A stretch of 38,690 nt of DNA from Streptomyces regalis (GTDB taxonomy: Bacteria; Actinomycetota; Actinomycetes; Streptomycetales; Streptomycetaceae). The translations under genes were made by a program, and so were the position numbers. The notes under the pieces were generated by a model. That model was not told the DNA's origin. It searched no databases and saw only the letters and a list, made by a program, of their open reading frames with translations. Location: contig NZ_LLZG01000415.1 in assembly GCF_001509475.1 (NCBI RefSeq), positions 1 to 38,690 of the forward strand, read 5' to 3'. Of the stretch, positions 23,018-33,304 are shown piece after piece (position 1 is the first letter of the stretch; every line of letters begins with the position of its first letter).

Positions 23018-24649
23018 GTGAGCGGACACGAAGCGGAATCTGTACCAGTTCTCATCGTCGGCGGATCCCTGGTGGGTCTTTCCACTTCGGTTTTCCTGGG
23101 GAGACTTGGCATCGAGCACATGCTCGTGGAGCGCCATGCCGCGACATCGACGCATCCTCGTGGCCGCGGCAACAACGTGCGCACCATGGAGATCTACCGG
23201 ACCGCCGGCCTGGAGTCACGCATTCGCCAGGCGGCCCGCGTTCTCGCCGGAAACGACGGAATTCTCCAGGTGGACACCCTCACCGGGAAGCAACGCCGCT
23301 GGATCATCGGGGACATCGCCGGAGGCATGGACGTCTCCCGGGTCAGCTCCTCGGACTGGTGCCTGTGCAGTCAGAACGATCTCGAGCCGGTGCTGCTGAG
23401 CTACGCCACCGAGCAGGGTGCCGACATCCGCTTCCACTCGGAGATGCTCTCCTTCACCCAGCACGGCGACGGAGTGCAGGCCCGGATCAGGCACCGGGAG
23501 ACCGGTGAGACCTACCTGGTGAACGCCGACTTCCTGGTGGCCGCCGACGGCCCGAGGAGCCCCATCCGCAACCAGCTGGGGATCGGCCAGTCAGGGCCGG
23601 GCGAGCTGTTCCACAACGTCAGCGTCACGTTCCGCAGCAGGACGCTCAAGGAGTACGTCGGAGAGAAACGATTCGTCGTCTGCTATGTCACCAACCCCCA
23701 GGGCGAGGGTGCCTTGCTTCCGGTGGACAACAAGGAGCGATGGGTCATCCACGTGCCTTGGTATCCCGACCGGGGCGAAGACCTGGAGGACTTCACCGAC
23801 GAGAGGCTGGCGGCACACATCCGCGCTGCCGTCGGCGTCGCGGACATCGACGTCGAGATCACGGGCAAGGCGCCCTGGCACGCGTCGAAGCGGGTCGCGG
23901 ACCGATACGGCGAGGGCCGGGTCCTCCTGGCCGGCGATGCGGTCCATGAAATGCCGCCCACCGGGGCGTTCGGCTCCAACACCGGAATCCAGGACGCCCA
24001 CAACCTCGCCTGGAAACTGGCCGCGGTGCTCCGCGGCTGGGCGGGCCTGCCGCTCCTCGACACCTACGAGCTCGAACGACGGCCCATCGCCCTCGCGACC
24101 GGCACCCGGGCGTGCGTCCAGGCAGCCGACGAGCAGCACCCGGGATTCAGTCCCGCCGCGGGACGCAACAACGACCCGGCGGACCTGATGACCGTCGCCC
24201 TGTGCTACCGGTACGCGTCCCCTGCCGTGGTGGACGCCCCCGCGGAGCGGCCGATCGTCCCCGACGCCTTCCAGCTGGGCGGCGAGCCGGGGAGCCGTGC
24301 GCCCCATATGTGGGTGACGAGAGGCGGCGGCAGGATCTCCACGCTCGACCTGTACGAGCGTTCCTTCGTGCTGCTCGCCGGGTCCGGAGGGCAGAAGTGG
24401 CGGACCGCGGTGGAGAAGGCCTCCTTGAACCTGGGCATCCCGGTCGATGCCTATCTCGTGGGCATGGGACCCGACCACGACCTCGCCCCCGACGCGGACG
24501 CCGACTGGGCCGAGCTGCACGGCACGGCCGAGGACGGTGCCGTACTCGTGCGCCCCGACGGTTTCGTCGCCTGGCGAGCGGACGCCACGATGCCGGACGC
24601 CGACCGCGTGCTGACGAAGGTGCTGCAGTCCGTGCTCTGCCGCGAGTGA
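23018..24649 (+). CDS. FAD-dependent aromatic hydroxylase, WhiE-VIII-like
   Basis: This 543-residue class A flavin monooxygenase of the PheA/TcmG/MHPC group has a dinucleotide-binding start PVLIVGGSLVGLSTSVFLGR, the DG motif FLVAADGPRSPIR, and the FAD-ribityl GD motif VLLAGDAVHEMPPTGAFGSN followed by GIQDAHNLAWKLA. It has the C-terminal thioredoxin-like domain of this subgroup (YERSFVLLAGSGGQKW). It should hydroxylate the aromatic polyketide with NAD(P)H and O2. The start is uncertain. GTG 23018 puts the GG motif near residue 11, and GTG 22985 is also in frame. Neither has a clear Shine-Dalgarno. Its place, divergent from the core operon strand, matches whiE ORFVIII. It is followed by the amidohydrolase. 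Confidence 0.93.
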   Translation: MSGHEAESVPVLIVGGSLVGLSTSVFLGRLGIEHMLVERHAATSTHPRGRGNNVRTMEIYRTAGLESRIRQAARVLAGNDGILQVDTLTGKQRRWIIGDIAGGMDVSRVSSSDWCLCSQNDLEPVLLSYATEQGADIRFHSEMLSFTQHGDGVQARIRHRETGETYLVNADFLVAADGPRSPIRNQLGIGQSGPGELFHNVSVTFRSRTLKEYVGEKRFVVCYVTNPQGEGALLPVDNKERWVIHVPWYPDRGEDLEDFTDERLAAHIRAAVGVADIDVEITGKAPWHASKRVADRYGEGRVLLAGDAVHEMPPTGAFGSNTGIQDAHNLAWKLAAVLRGWAGLPLLDTYELERRPIALATGTRACVQAADEQHPGFSPAAGRNNDPADLMTVALCYRYASPAVVDAPAERPIVPDAFQLGGEPGSRAPHMWVTRGGGRISTLDLYERSFVLLAGSGGQKWRTAVEKASLNLGIPVDAYLVGMGPDHDLAPDADADWAELHGTAEDGAVLVRPDGFVAWRADATMPDADRVLTKVLQSVLCRE

Positions 24650-24680
24650 AGCCCGCAACCCCCGAGCCTGCCCGACCCCC

Positions 24681-24708
24681 CACTGGACGACCCACACTGG
24701 ACGACCCA
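24681..24708. repeat. Perfect 14-bp tandem repeat before the amidohydrolase gene
   Basis: CACTGGACGACCCA occurs twice in a row (24681-24694 and 24695-24708) in the 75-base gap between the FAD gene and the amidohydrolase start. It looks like a recent slippage duplication. Confidence 0.9.
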
Positions 24709-24724
24709 CACCGAGGACGTTGTT

Positions 24725-25690
24725 ATGACCCTTGCCGGACGCGTCGACGTCCACCACCACTTCACCGCCCCCGCCTGGCTGGACTGGGCGGAGGAACGAG
24801 GCGTGGTCAACCGCGAGAAGCTGCCCTGGTGGACACGCTGGGACCTGGACACGGCCCTGGAGGTCATGGACAAGACGGGCATCGGCACCTCCGTCATGAC
24901 CGTCGCGATGCTCGGCCGGCTCCGTGAGCGCGCGGAGCGCCAGGAGAGCGCACGCGTCGCCCTGCGGGCGGCGGCCGACGTCGTCGAGAGCCACCCCGCG
25001 CGCTTCGCCTTCTTCACCCCCGTCTTCCTCGACGACCTGGAGCTCTCCTCGTGGAGCCTGGCGTACGGCCTGGACGAGCTCGGAGCCATCGGGGTGAGCA
25101 CGCGCACGAGCATGGACGGCGTGGTCCTCGGGGACGAGTCGCACGACCGCCTCCTGCAGGAGCTGAACGACCGCGTGGCGGTCATCAGCACGCACCCCAT
25201 GGACGTACCGGCCGGGAAGGACAGCGGTGCGGGGCTGCCGGGCATGCCGCCCTTCGTGTGCGACTTCCTCATGGACACCACGCGCGCGGCCATCAACCTC
25301 ATCAGGAACGGCACCCTGGACCGCTATCCGAACCTCAGCTTCATCCTGCCGCACGGGGGAGGCTTCCTCCCCTACATGGCCACCCGGCTCGAACTCTTCG
25401 GCGGGCGCATCACCCCCGGCATCGAGCCCGCCCGGGTCCGTGACTACCTGCACCGGTTCTACTTCGACACGGCGGGCCCCATGTCCCCCTCGGCCACGCC
25501 CACCCTGCTGACGACGGTGGACCCCGACCGCATCCTCTTCGGCACGGACTGGCCGCCCACCCCCGCGCACGTCATCGTCGACAGCGTGGCGCCCGCCCTG
25601 GACAGCGACCCCTTCCTCTCGGCGGAGCAACTCGAGGGCATCAACCGGGAGAACGCCCTGCGGCTGATGCCGGCGCTCGCGCGTCGGTGA
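24725..25690 (+). CDS. ACMSD-type amidohydrolase, probable decarboxylase
   Basis: This 321-residue metal-dependent TIM-barrel protein of the amidohydrolase-2 family has likely metal ligands His10 and His12 (VDVHHHF), His157 (STHPMD), His210 (ILPHGGGFLPY) and Asp275 (FGTDWPPTP). That set and the overall spacing are typical of the ACMSD/gamma-resorcylate decarboxylase branch rather than true amide hydrolases. GAGGA lies 8 bases before the ATG. It follows the FAD hydroxylase on the same strand and is absent from the standard whiE set. Removal of an aromatic carboxylate from the pigment intermediate is a reasonable but untested idea. A long bidirectional hairpin ends the gene. Confidence 0.88.
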   Translation: MTLAGRVDVHHHFTAPAWLDWAEERGVVNREKLPWWTRWDLDTALEVMDKTGIGTSVMTVAMLGRLRERAERQESARVALRAAADVVESHPARFAFFTPVFLDDLELSSWSLAYGLDELGAIGVSTRTSMDGVVLGDESHDRLLQELNDRVAVISTHPMDVPAGKDSGAGLPGMPPFVCDFLMDTTRAAINLIRNGTLDRYPNLSFILPHGGGFLPYMATRLELFGGRITPGIEPARVRDYLHRFYFDTAGPMSPSATPTLLTTVDPDRILFGTDWPPTPAHVIVDSVAPALDSDPFLSAEQLEGINRENALRLMPALARR

Positions 25691-25705
25691 CCGGCTGCCC
25701 CGAGA

Positions 25706-25745
25706 AAGCCGCCGCCCGCGCCTGGTTCAGCGCGGGCGGCGGCTT
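25706..25745. terminator. Bidirectional hairpin between convergent cluster arms
   Basis: A perfect 16-bp stem (AAGCCGCCGCCCGCGC and its complement, arms 25706-25721 and 25730-25745) with an 8-base loop lies between the amidohydrolase (+) and the TcmI-type cyclase (-). Confidence 0.85.
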
Positions 25746-25771
25746 CGTCCGTTCGGTTCCTCTGCCTGTGG

Positions 25772-26806
<1,035 letters not shown>

Positions 26807-26825
26807 ACGGGTTCTCCTTGTCGTT

Positions 26826-28079
26826 CTATACGGCGGATCCGGGGCCGTGGCGTAGCACCAGCGCCGCATTGGAGCCCATGAGTCCCCGGCTGAGGATCAG
26901 GGCCGTGTGGAGCTCGGCCGGGCGCGCCGTGGCGGTCACCAGGTCGATGTCGTGGCAGACGTCGAAGACGTTCGGGGTCGGCGGTATCTGCCCGTGCTCC
27001 ATGGCCTGCACCGCGGCCACGATGTCCAGCAGGGGTGCCCCGCAGTAGGACCGCCCGATGCCGGTCTTGGGGGCCGTGACGGGCACCCGGCTGCCGTGCG
27101 GGCCGAGGGCGTCGGCGAGGGCGAGGGCCTCGGCGCGGTCCGCCTCCGGGACGCCCAGCGCGTCGGCGAAGACCACGTCGATCTCCTCCGGTGCGCAGCC
27201 GGCCTCGTCGAGGGCGCCGCGGATGGCGTGCGCGAGCCCTTCCCGTGACTGCTCCCAGTGCGAGGCGCCGGTGAAGGTGGCGGAGTGTCCCGCCACGATG
27301 GCCCGGACGACCGCGGCCCGCCGCTGTGCCCGTTCCAGGTCCTCCACGATCAGCACGGCACCGCCCTCTGCGGGTACGAAGCCGCAGGCCGCCGGGGTGA
27401 AGGGACGGTAGGCGCGGGTCGGGTCCTCGACGGTGCTGAGCTCGGGGTACCCGAGCTGGCAGACCCCGGAGTACGGGGCGAGTGGCGCCTCGGCCGCCCC
27501 GACCACGATCACGTCCGTGCCCCGGTCCACGGCCCGGGCGGCGTGCGCGACGGCGTCCAGACCGCCCGCCTCGTCGCTGGCCACCACCCCGCAGGGGCCC
27601 TTGAAGCCGCTGCGGATGGATATCTGGCCGGTGCTGGCCGCGTAGAACCAGGCGATGGACTGGTAGGGCCCGACGAACCGGGACCCCTGTCCCCACAGCT
27701 TCTGCAGTTCCCGCTGGCCGAACTCGCCGCCGCCGGAGCCGGCCGCGGTGACCACACCGACGGAGTACGGCGAGTCGGCGGCGGTGCTGCTCAGCCCCGC
27801 GTCCTGCAGGGCGGCGTCGGCGGCGGCCAGGGCGAAGTGGGTGAACTTGTCGGTCTGGACGAGGAAGGTCTCCTCGATGAGCGCCGAGGCGTCGAATCCG
27901 CGGACCTCGCCGGCGACGCGGAGCGGAAGGTGCTCGCAGCCCTCCCGGGTTATCCGGTCCAGGACACTCGTGCCGTCCTTGACGGACTTCCAGTAGGTGT
28001 CCGCGTTGAGGCCGTTGGGCGCGACCACGCCGATCCCTGTGACGGCGGTGTGCCGGGGGCGTATACCACTACCACTCAT
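26826..28079 (-). CDS. Ketosynthase beta / chain length factor, WhiE-IV-like
   Basis: This 417-residue partner of the ketosynthase sets chain length. It has the thiolase fold but no catalytic Cys. The active-site position reads [14 protein letters not shown], with Glu170 where most chain length factors have Gln. Other conserved parts are [36 protein letters not shown] and [20 protein letters not shown]. It starts at ATG 28079, overlapping the KS stop by four bases, as usual for the heterodimer partners. Chain length cannot be derived reliably by eye. The whiE relationship suggests a long (about C24) chain. Confidence 0.96.
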   Translation of the reverse strand: MSGSGIRPRHTAVTGIGVVAPNGLNADTYWKSVKDGTSVLDRITREGCEHLPLRVAGEVRGFDASALIEETFLVQTDKFTHFALAAADAALQDAGLSSTAADSPYSVGVVTAAGSGGGEFGQRELQKLWGQGSRFVGPYQSIAWFYAASTGQISIRSGFKGPCGVVASDEAGGLDAVAHAARAVDRGTDVIVVGAAEAPLAPYSGVCQLGYPELSTVEDPTRAYRPFTPAACGFVPAEGGAVLIVEDLERAQRRAAVVRAIVAGHSATFTGASHWEQSREGLAHAIRGALDEAGCAPEEIDVVFADALGVPEADRAEALALADALGPHGSRVPVTAPKTGIGRSYCGAPLLDIVAAVQAMEHGQIPPTPNVFDVCHDIDLVTATARPAELHTALILSRGLMGSNAALVLRHGPGSAV

Positions 28080-29344
28080 TTCGTCCTCCCGCCCGGACCC
28101 GTCAGGAGCACCGCGGACTGGAAACCGCCGAAGCCGCTGCCCACGGAGAGCACGTTGTCGAGCCTGCGCGGGCGGGCGGTGCGCGGTACGTAGTCCAGGT
28201 CGCACTCGGGGTCCGGGGTCTCGTAGTTCGCCGTGGGCGGCACCACCTGCCGGGCCAGGGCGAGCACACAGGCGACGACCTCGATCGCGCCGATCGCCCC
28301 GAGCGAGTGGCCCACCATGGACTTGATCGAGCTCATGGGTGTGTCGTAGGCGTGGGAGCCCAGGGACTTCTTGACCGCGGCGGTCTCGTGGCGGTCGTTC
28401 TGGCGGGTGCCCGAGCCGTGCGCGTTGACGTAGTCGATGTCCGTGGGGTCCACGCGCGCGTGGTCGAGCGCGGCGTCGATGGCCCGGGCCATCTCCAGTC
28501 CCTCACTGGTCAGCCCGGTCATGTGGTAGGCGTTGCCGAAGGTGGCGTAGCCGCCTATCTCGCAGTACACGTGCGCGCCGCGCGCACGGGCGTGCTCCAG
28601 TTCCTCCAGTACGAGGACGGCGGCGCCCTCGCCCATGACGAATCCGTCGCGGTGGGCATCGAAGGGCCGAGAGGCGTGCGCCGGGTCGTCGTTGTTGGGG
28701 GAGGTGGCCTTGATGGCGTCGAAGCAGGCCATGGTGATCGGGGAGATCGGTGAGTCCGACGCCCCGGTGATGCAGATGTCGGCGCGGCCCTCCTCGATGG
28801 TGTGGAAGGCGTAGCCCACGGCGTCGAGCCCGGAGGTGCAGCCGGTGGACACGGTCTGCACGGGCCCTTGGGCGCCGAACCGTTCCGCGACGTCCGACGC
28901 GAGCGTGCTGGGCGAGAAGGCCCGGTGCAGGTACGGGTTCGCGGCGCGGTGGTCGACGTCCCAGCGCTGCCCGCCTTCGCTGACCTGGACGTAGTCGTGC
29001 TCCAGCCGGGTCGTGCCGCCCACCGCGCTGCCCAGGGACACGGCCACGCGCCAGGGGTCCTCCGCGCCGAAGTCGACTCCGCTGTCGGTCACGGCCTCCG
29101 TCGCGGCGGCGACGGCGAACTGTATGTACCGGTCGGCGCGTTCGACCAGTTCGGGTTCGAGCCCGTGGGCGAGCGGATCGAAGTCGCACTCGGCGGCTAT
29201 GCGGGAGCGCAGCCCCTCGGGGTCGAACAGGGTGATGCCTCGTGTCGCGGTACGGCCGCCCGAGAGGAGGTCCCAGAACGCGGGTACTCCTATGCCTCCC
29301 GGAGCGACCACGCCTATGCCGGTGACCGCCACCTGCCGGGTCAC
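28076..29344 (-). CDS. Ketosynthase alpha, WhiE-III-like
   Basis: This 422-residue beta-ketoacyl synthase of a type II PKS has the complete catalytic set: Cys169 in [13 protein letters not shown], His309 in [16 protein letters not shown], Lys341 in SSIKSMVGH and His346. It catalyses repeated decarboxylative condensation of malonyl-ACP with its CLF partner. The GTG at 29344 overlaps the cupin stop (GTGA). Sequence and context match spore-pigment ketosynthases (WhiE, Sch, Cur) better than antibiotic ones in my judgement, mainly through the neighbouring cupin and WhiE-I-like genes. Confidence 0.97.
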   Translation of the reverse strand: MTRQVAVTGIGVVAPGGIGVPAFWDLLSGGRTATRGITLFDPEGLRSRIAAECDFDPLAHGLEPELVERADRYIQFAVAAATEAVTDSGVDFGAEDPWRVAVSLGSAVGGTTRLEHDYVQVSEGGQRWDVDHRAANPYLHRAFSPSTLASDVAERFGAQGPVQTVSTGCTSGLDAVGYAFHTIEEGRADICITGASDSPISPITMACFDAIKATSPNNDDPAHASRPFDAHRDGFVMGEGAAVLVLEELEHARARGAHVYCEIGGYATFGNAYHMTGLTSEGLEMARAIDAALDHARVDPTDIDYVNAHGSGTRQNDRHETAAVKKSLGSHAYDTPMSSIKSMVGHSLGAIGAIEVVACVLALARQVVPPTANYETPDPECDLDYVPRTARPRRLDNVLSVGSGFGGFQSAVLLTGPGGRTK

Positions 29345-29805
29345 GAGAGGACCCCGCGTCGGTCGGGCCGCCCGCTCTCCTCCTGGACGAGCGGGTACGG
29401 CTTGAGGTCGTCGCTGATCTCCGGGGCCTCCGTGTCGACATGGCCGAGGCTGGGCTTCGGGGCCAGCGGGCTCAGGTGGAAGACCATCCGGGCTTCCTCG
29501 TCACCGACGTTGCGGAAGCGGTGCCGCATGTCGATGGGGATCATGAGGCCCTGGTCGGCACGGAGAGAAAACGTTTCGCCGTCCAGGTCGACCTCCAGCC
29601 TGCCCTCGACGACGTACACGAACTCCTCGGAGTACGGGTGGTAGTGCTCGCTGATGCGTTCGCCGGGCCGCATGATGGCGAGGCCCATGAACCCGCTCGT
29701 GGCTCCCACCGTGACCGGGGTGAGCAGGGTGCGCAGGTCGCCACCACGCTTGCGGTTGGGCTCGATCTCGTTCACGTCCACGACGCGCGGGCGCATCTTC
29801 TCCAT
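29341..29805 (-). CDS. Cupin protein, WhiE-II-like
   Basis: This 154-residue single-domain cupin has motif 1 [20 protein letters not shown], with the metal-type His and Glu residues, and motif 2 [20 protein letters not shown]. WhiE-II and CurC-type cupins are standard in spore-pigment clusters. Their exact step is not settled, and a metal-dependent oxygenase, cyclase or isomerase role is usually proposed. The ATG at 29805 has GGAG 8 bases upstream. It overlaps the KS start, which puts it in the same translationally coupled run. Confidence 0.92.
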   Translation of the reverse strand: MEKMRPRVVDVNEIEPNRKRGGDLRTLLTPVTVGATSGFMGLAIMRPGERISEHYHPYSEEFVYVVEGRLEVDLDGETFSLRADQGLMIPIDMRHRFRNVGDEEARMVFHLSPLAPKPSLGHVDTEAPEISDDLKPYPLVQEESGRPDRRGVLS

Positions 29806-29854
29806 GGTCTGTCTCCAGGTCGGTCGGTGGGGAGTTGGTCCCTGCGCTGTGCCG

Positions 29855-30964
29855 TCAGGACTGCGCAGCCCTGCGGTCGGTGATCAGCGCCATGTCGGCG
29901 TGCGCCAGGAGGCGGGTCGCCTCCCGTTCGCCCGTGGGCGGTCGTGCCACGCCGAGTGCGCCACCGTCGAGCAGACGCGCCAGTACGGCGGCCTTGCGCG
30001 GGCCGTGGACGCCGAGCGCCCTGACCGGATCGGTCTCGGGGTCACCGCGTACGTCGATGAGGCGGACGACGATGTCCTCCCGCTGGAAGACGGTGCTGCG
30101 GTGCACGGGGCCGGCCCGGTCGGCCGCCGCGGTCTCGTCCTGCCGGGAGAGCAGCCGGGCCAGCGCCATCCCACAGCCCGCACGGGCCGGGTAGTACAGG
30201 GCGTGCCGGGTGAGGTCGTCCGGTTCCGGTCCGCCGCGTGCCACATGGTGGACGGCCGGCATGGCGGCGCGGGCGAAGAAGGCCCGCGCGGACTCGGGGT
30301 CGGACAGGTCCCGGTGCTGCTCCAGATGCGGGTTGAGGGCCTCCTCGACGGCCCGCACCTCGGGCTGGCGCGAGACGTGGCGCAGCGCCGCCATCAGGTC
30401 GCCCTCCACCTCGACGGTGCGCACGACCCGGTTGCCGTGGATGAACAGGGTGGTGCGGCGCAGCCGCGTGGAGTCGTCGACGCGGGCCTGGGGCGGCGCG
30501 TAGCCGGCGAGGATCTCCGTGACCTTGGACTCGGAGCCGGGCTTGACGGTGAAGGTCAGGGCGTGGCGCGTCACACCGTCGCCCACTCGTACGGCCGTCT
30601 GGAGTCCGCCGGGGTCGGGGCGGCCGCGGCCAGTCTCACGGACGACGCCGTAACGCATCGACCTCAGCTCACGGACGCAGCTCTGCAGGGGCCTGACCGT
30701 CTCGAGATGCTCTTCACTGTTCACCCAGGCGAGGTACGGCGGGGCGGTGGCCCATTCGCTCGTGATGACCCACTGGGACGGGTTCTCCAGGGACTGGCAC
30801 AACTGGTCACCGAGGTGACCGGGAACCGACGCGACTCGGTCACGCATGTGCTCGTACGCGTCGAGGAACTCTTGCTGGGCGCCTTCGTGGAGATCGACGA
30901 GCAGGATGACGCGCATCCTGGAACCGTCGAATGCCGACTGGGATGTGTGGGGCGAAGTGGTCAT
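29855..30964 (-). CDS. WhiE-I-like protein: ABM domain plus SchA/CurD-like region
   Basis: This 369-residue protein is the first gene of the core operon. Residues of about 17-110 form an ABM-like domain ([44 protein letters not shown]). Two related segments follow, at about 132-245 ([20 protein letters not shown]) and 250-355 ([20 protein letters not shown]). Each has the repeated LTRHAL start and an R-x-T-x-F-x-R/H-G/E segment typical of the SchA/CurD/WhiE-I family. The ATG at 30964 has GGAAGG upstream. The family is nearly confined to spore-pigment clusters, so it is the best marker of cluster type. Its biochemical role is unknown. Confidence 0.92.
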   Translation of the reverse strand: MTTSPHTSQSAFDGSRMRVILLVDLHEGAQQEFLDAYEHMRDRVASVPGHLGDQLCQSLENPSQWVITSEWATAPPYLAWVNSEEHLETVRPLQSCVRELRSMRYGVVRETGRGRPDPGGLQTAVRVGDGVTRHALTFTVKPGSESKVTEILAGYAPPQARVDDSTRLRRTTLFIHGNRVVRTVEVEGDLMAALRHVSRQPEVRAVEEALNPHLEQHRDLSDPESARAFFARAAMPAVHHVARGGPEPDDLTRHALYYPARAGCGMALARLLSRQDETAAADRAGPVHRSTVFQREDIVVRLIDVRGDPETDPVRALGVHGPRKAAVLARLLDGGALGVARPPTGEREATRLLAHADMALITDRRAAQS

Positions 30965-31734
30965 CCGGCGGACCCTTCCTTCGCGGAAGCAAGCGGCGGC
31001 CGTCCGTGTTCACCTGCGCGAACGCGAGTTTCGGCCCTGAGCCTTCATCGTGGGTCAGGGCTACGGGGACCGCGAGCCGCGCGGGCCAATTGAGGGAACT
31101 GCCCGCGCGTGCGTGCCCGCTGGCTGCCGACACCACGTCAGGCGGGTACCGGGGCGAACTCGAAGAGGCAGGTCCCGATGCGCCGTTCGGGCGGACGCGG
31201 GTGGCCGCCCGCTCCGGCTGGGCCGTGTCCTCACATTCCCCTCGTCCGCCCGGAGGGCGGGCCCGGCGGCGTCATGGGGGTGCCCCCGCGCGAGCCGGGC
31301 GAAGCTCCGTTCGCGGGGGGGGGGAGCCACGTGGGCGGTTCGGCAACGCAACTGGGGGTGCCCCCCCCTTTGGGGGCGTGCGTGCCAGGCGCCGCGGGGC
31401 ACGCGGGAATCTGACGACAGGGCCCAAGGCTCTGCGGTCGGCCGGTTCGGTGTCCCGGGGCACGGCATGTGGCGTCCCCGGAGCGCGGGTTGAGGGCGGA
31501 CGAGTTCCGCCTGCGAGGGGGAGGTCCGCCGACTCGCGCGGACCTTCAGGGCAGCGGCTGTGAAGCGTGCGCCGTCCGGGAAGAGGGGCACGCCCCGCGC
31601 ATGGGCTCACGGCGTGACGGCCTCGCTCCCGCGCACAGCGACGATCCGAGTCACCCTCGCAGGGAGCTCATGCACCCGGCCGCGCTCGAAGAGCGAGCTG
31701 AAGTTCCCCTGCGTCACTCGGGCTGGACACCACA
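30965..31734. promoter_or_regulatory. Long leader region upstream of the core pigment operon
   Basis: About 770 bases contain no supportable gene. They should hold the main operon promoter, which I cannot place. Visible structure: a dyad GCCCTGA/TCAGGGC (31034-31040, 31055-31061) and two G/C-run repeats at 31274-31324 and 31352-31377. Confidence 0.45.
31274..31377. repeat. Two GGGGGTGCCCCC elements with flanking G runs
   Basis: Both copies carry TGGGGGTGCCCCC (from 31275 and 31353). The first is followed by GCGCGAGCCGGGCGAAGC and a run of ten G. This resembles the short interspersed G/C-run elements that I recall from many Streptomyces intergenic regions. Confidence 0.5.
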
Positions 31735-31785
31735 GCGCTCCGTGGCATCGACGTACTGCTCCCGTATCCCGATGCCACGGAGCGC
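31735..31785 (-). terminator. Long hairpin terminator after the thiamine-binding gene
   Basis: A perfect 16-bp inverted repeat (left arm GCGCTCCGTGGCATCG, 31735-31750, right arm 31770-31785, 19-base loop) lies 6 bases past the stop at 31792. There is no T tract. Confidence 0.8.
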
Positions 31786-31791
31786 CGCCGG

Positions 31792-32085
31792 CTATTCGGC
31801 GAGGTGCCGCTCCACCGTCTCCACCTTGGAGGTGAGGCCGTCCGTCACGCCCGGGCGGATGTCCGCCTTGAGGACCAGCGACACCCGCGGCGCCCGCGCC
31901 TCGACGGCCGCCACGGCGCGCTTGACGACGTCCATGACCTCGTCCCACTCGCCCTCGACGGAGGTGAACATCGCGTCGGTGCGGTTGGGCAGGCCCGACT
32001 CGCGCACCACGCGGACGGCGTCGGCGACGTACTCCCCCACGTCCTCGCCGACGCCGAGCGGCGTCACGGAAAAGGCGACGATCAT
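31792..32085 (-). CDS. MTH1187/YqgV-type thiamine-binding protein
   Basis: This 97-residue protein of the DUF77/MTH1187 family is a small ferredoxin-like fold that forms tetramers and binds thiamine or its pyrimidine part. It begins [20 protein letters not shown] and includes [20 protein letters not shown] near the C-terminus, with the usual segment [20 protein letters not shown]. The start overlaps the DUF3817 stop by four bases (ATGA). It is the last gene of a two-gene operon, ended by a 16-bp hairpin. Confidence 0.9.
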   Translation of the reverse strand: MIVAFSVTPLGVGEDVGEYVADAVRVVRESGLPNRTDAMFTSVEGEWDEVMDVVKRAVAAVEARAPRVSLVLKADIRPGVTDGLTSKVETVERHLAE

Positions 32086-32432
32086 GCGTTGACGATGCCT
32101 TCCTTGCGGGCGCGCTCCGCGATCACCGCGTCCTCACTGGCCCGGCGCAGGCTGCGCTCGGCGATGAAGCCGCCGCCCGGGATGATCGAGTACGCGAAGT
32201 AGAGGGCACCCGTCTTGAGGTCCCACTTGGTGCGGTTCCAGGCGTCCAGCCAGAAGATCACGTAGAGGATGAAGAGCACGCCGTGGATCGGCCCGAGAAC
32301 CGGGGCCGCGTTGAAGCCGGAAGCAACGGTGTACTTGATGATCGTGCAGGCTGCGAGCACGATCCAGGAGATGCCCTCCGGTACGGAGACCAAGCGCAGG
32401 CGGCGGATGGCGGAGGCGGTCTTGAGGTCCAC
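32082..32432 (-). CDS. DUF3817 membrane protein (copy 2)
   Basis: This 116-residue protein has the DUF3817 pattern [20 protein letters not shown] followed by [20 protein letters not shown] and FIAERSL. It has three hydrophobic segments and a charged C-terminal tail ([17 protein letters not shown]). The GTG at 32432 has AAGGTGA upstream. It is a paralogue of the protein at 20231-20563. The two share the HG-x-L-x-I-x-Y-x-I-F and F-x-ER blocks but little else. It is coupled to the thiamine-binding gene and divergent from the AIM24 genes. No function is known to me. Confidence 0.87.
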   Translation of the reverse strand: MDLKTASAIRRLRLVSVPEGISWIVLAACTIIKYTVASGFNAAPVLGPIHGVLFILYVIFWLDAWNRTKWDLKTGALYFAYSIIPGGGFIAERSLRRASEDAVIAERARKEGIVNA

Positions 32433-32631
32433 GGGTCACCTTCGGTGGGAGAGACGTCGGTCGGCTCGGGATTGCTTGTGAACGCAAGCACAAACGCTCA
32501 CCCATTGTGGCAAACGCCGGACACCGGATCGGGCCCGGGGTCGGGGTCGGGGTCGGTCCCGAGGGGGTGACAACGCCTCACCGTGCCGCCCTCAGGGTGC
32601 CGTCAGGGGTGAAGTCCACCTACGGGATCTG

Positions 32632-32658
32632 TTGGCGGCAGGCAGCGGCGGCTACCTT
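32632..32658 (+). promoter_or_regulatory. Predicted leaderless promoter of the AIM24 operon
   Basis: -35 TTGGCG (32632-32637) and -10 TACCTT (32653-32658) are 15 bases apart. The -10 ends 6 bases before GTG 32665, and no Shine-Dalgarno is present. The spacer is shorter than ideal. Confidence 0.4.
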
Positions 32659-32664
32659 CGCTGC

Positions 32665-33303
32665 GTGGCGATGTTCCGACTGCAAGGAAGCAAGGTGCTC
32701 GCCGTCGACATGACCGGGGACGCCGTGAAGGCGAAGAACGGCTCCATGGTCGCGTACGACGGACAGATGGCCTTCAAGAAGATGAGCGGTGGCGGTGAGG
32801 GCATCCGGGGCATGGTGACCCGGCGCCTGACCGGTGAGCAGATGACGGTGATGGAGGTGAAGGGGCACGGGACGTGCTGGTTCGCGGACCGGGCCTCCGA
32901 GATCAACCTCGTGAACCTCCAGGGCGACAAGCTCTACGTCGAGTCGAGCAATCTGCTCGCGACCGACGCGGGGCTGCGGACCGGCACGTCCTTCACGGGC
33001 ATGCGCGGCGCCTCGCAGGGCAACGGGCTGTTCACGACCACCGTCGAGGGGCACGGACAGGCGGCGATCATGTCGGACGGGCCCGCGGTGGTGCTGCGGG
33101 TCAGCTCGCAGTATCCGCTGACCGTCGACCCGGGGGCGTATGTGGCCCATCAGGGGAATCTGCGGCAGTCCTTCCAGTCCGGTGTGACCTTCCGCACACT
33201 CATGGGCGAAGGCGGCGGCGAGGCCTTCCAGATCCGGTTCGAGGGGGACGGGCTGGTGTACGTACAGCCGAGCGAGCGGAACACGATCGCGGGGGACGTC
33301 TGA
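32665..33303 (+). CDS. AIM24-family protein 1
   Basis: This 212-residue beta-rich protein begins VAMFRLQGSKVLAVDMTGDA and contains NGSMVAYDGQMAFKK, GMVTRRLTGEQMTVMEVKGH, GLFTTTVEGHGQAAIMSDGP and a C-terminal EAFQIRFEGDGLVYVQPSER. These match the AIM24/TIGR00266-like family (yeast mitochondrial biogenesis protein 24 and bacterial relatives). GTG 32665 is chosen for the leaderless promoter. An upstream frame to 32632 is open but lacks a signal. It is the first of three related genes read as one unit (1-base gap, then a GTGA overlap). The function in bacteria is unknown. Confidence 0.87.
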   Translation: MAMFRLQGSKVLAVDMTGDAVKAKNGSMVAYDGQMAFKKMSGGGEGIRGMVTRRLTGEQMTVMEVKGHGTCWFADRASEINLVNLQGDKLYVESSNLLATDAGLRTGTSFTGMRGASQGNGLFTTTVEGHGQAAIMSDGPAVVLRVSSQYPLTVDPGAYVAHQGNLRQSFQSGVTFRTLMGEGGGEAFQIRFEGDGLVYVQPSERNTIAGDV

Positions 33304-33304
33304 G

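Noticed and set aside
22858..23187. N-terminal extension of the P450
   Set aside because: It overlaps the divergent promoter and the start of the FAD gene, is not P450-like, and ATG 22857 has a ribosome binding site.
23591..25630. 679-codon minus-strand frame across the FAD and amidohydrolase genes
   Set aside because: It spans two well-supported genes on the other strand and has no domain.
30965..31734. Several frames of 100-210 codons upstream of the pigment operon
   Set aside because: Gly/Arg/Pro-rich in all frames and no motif. The region also holds G/C-run repeats.
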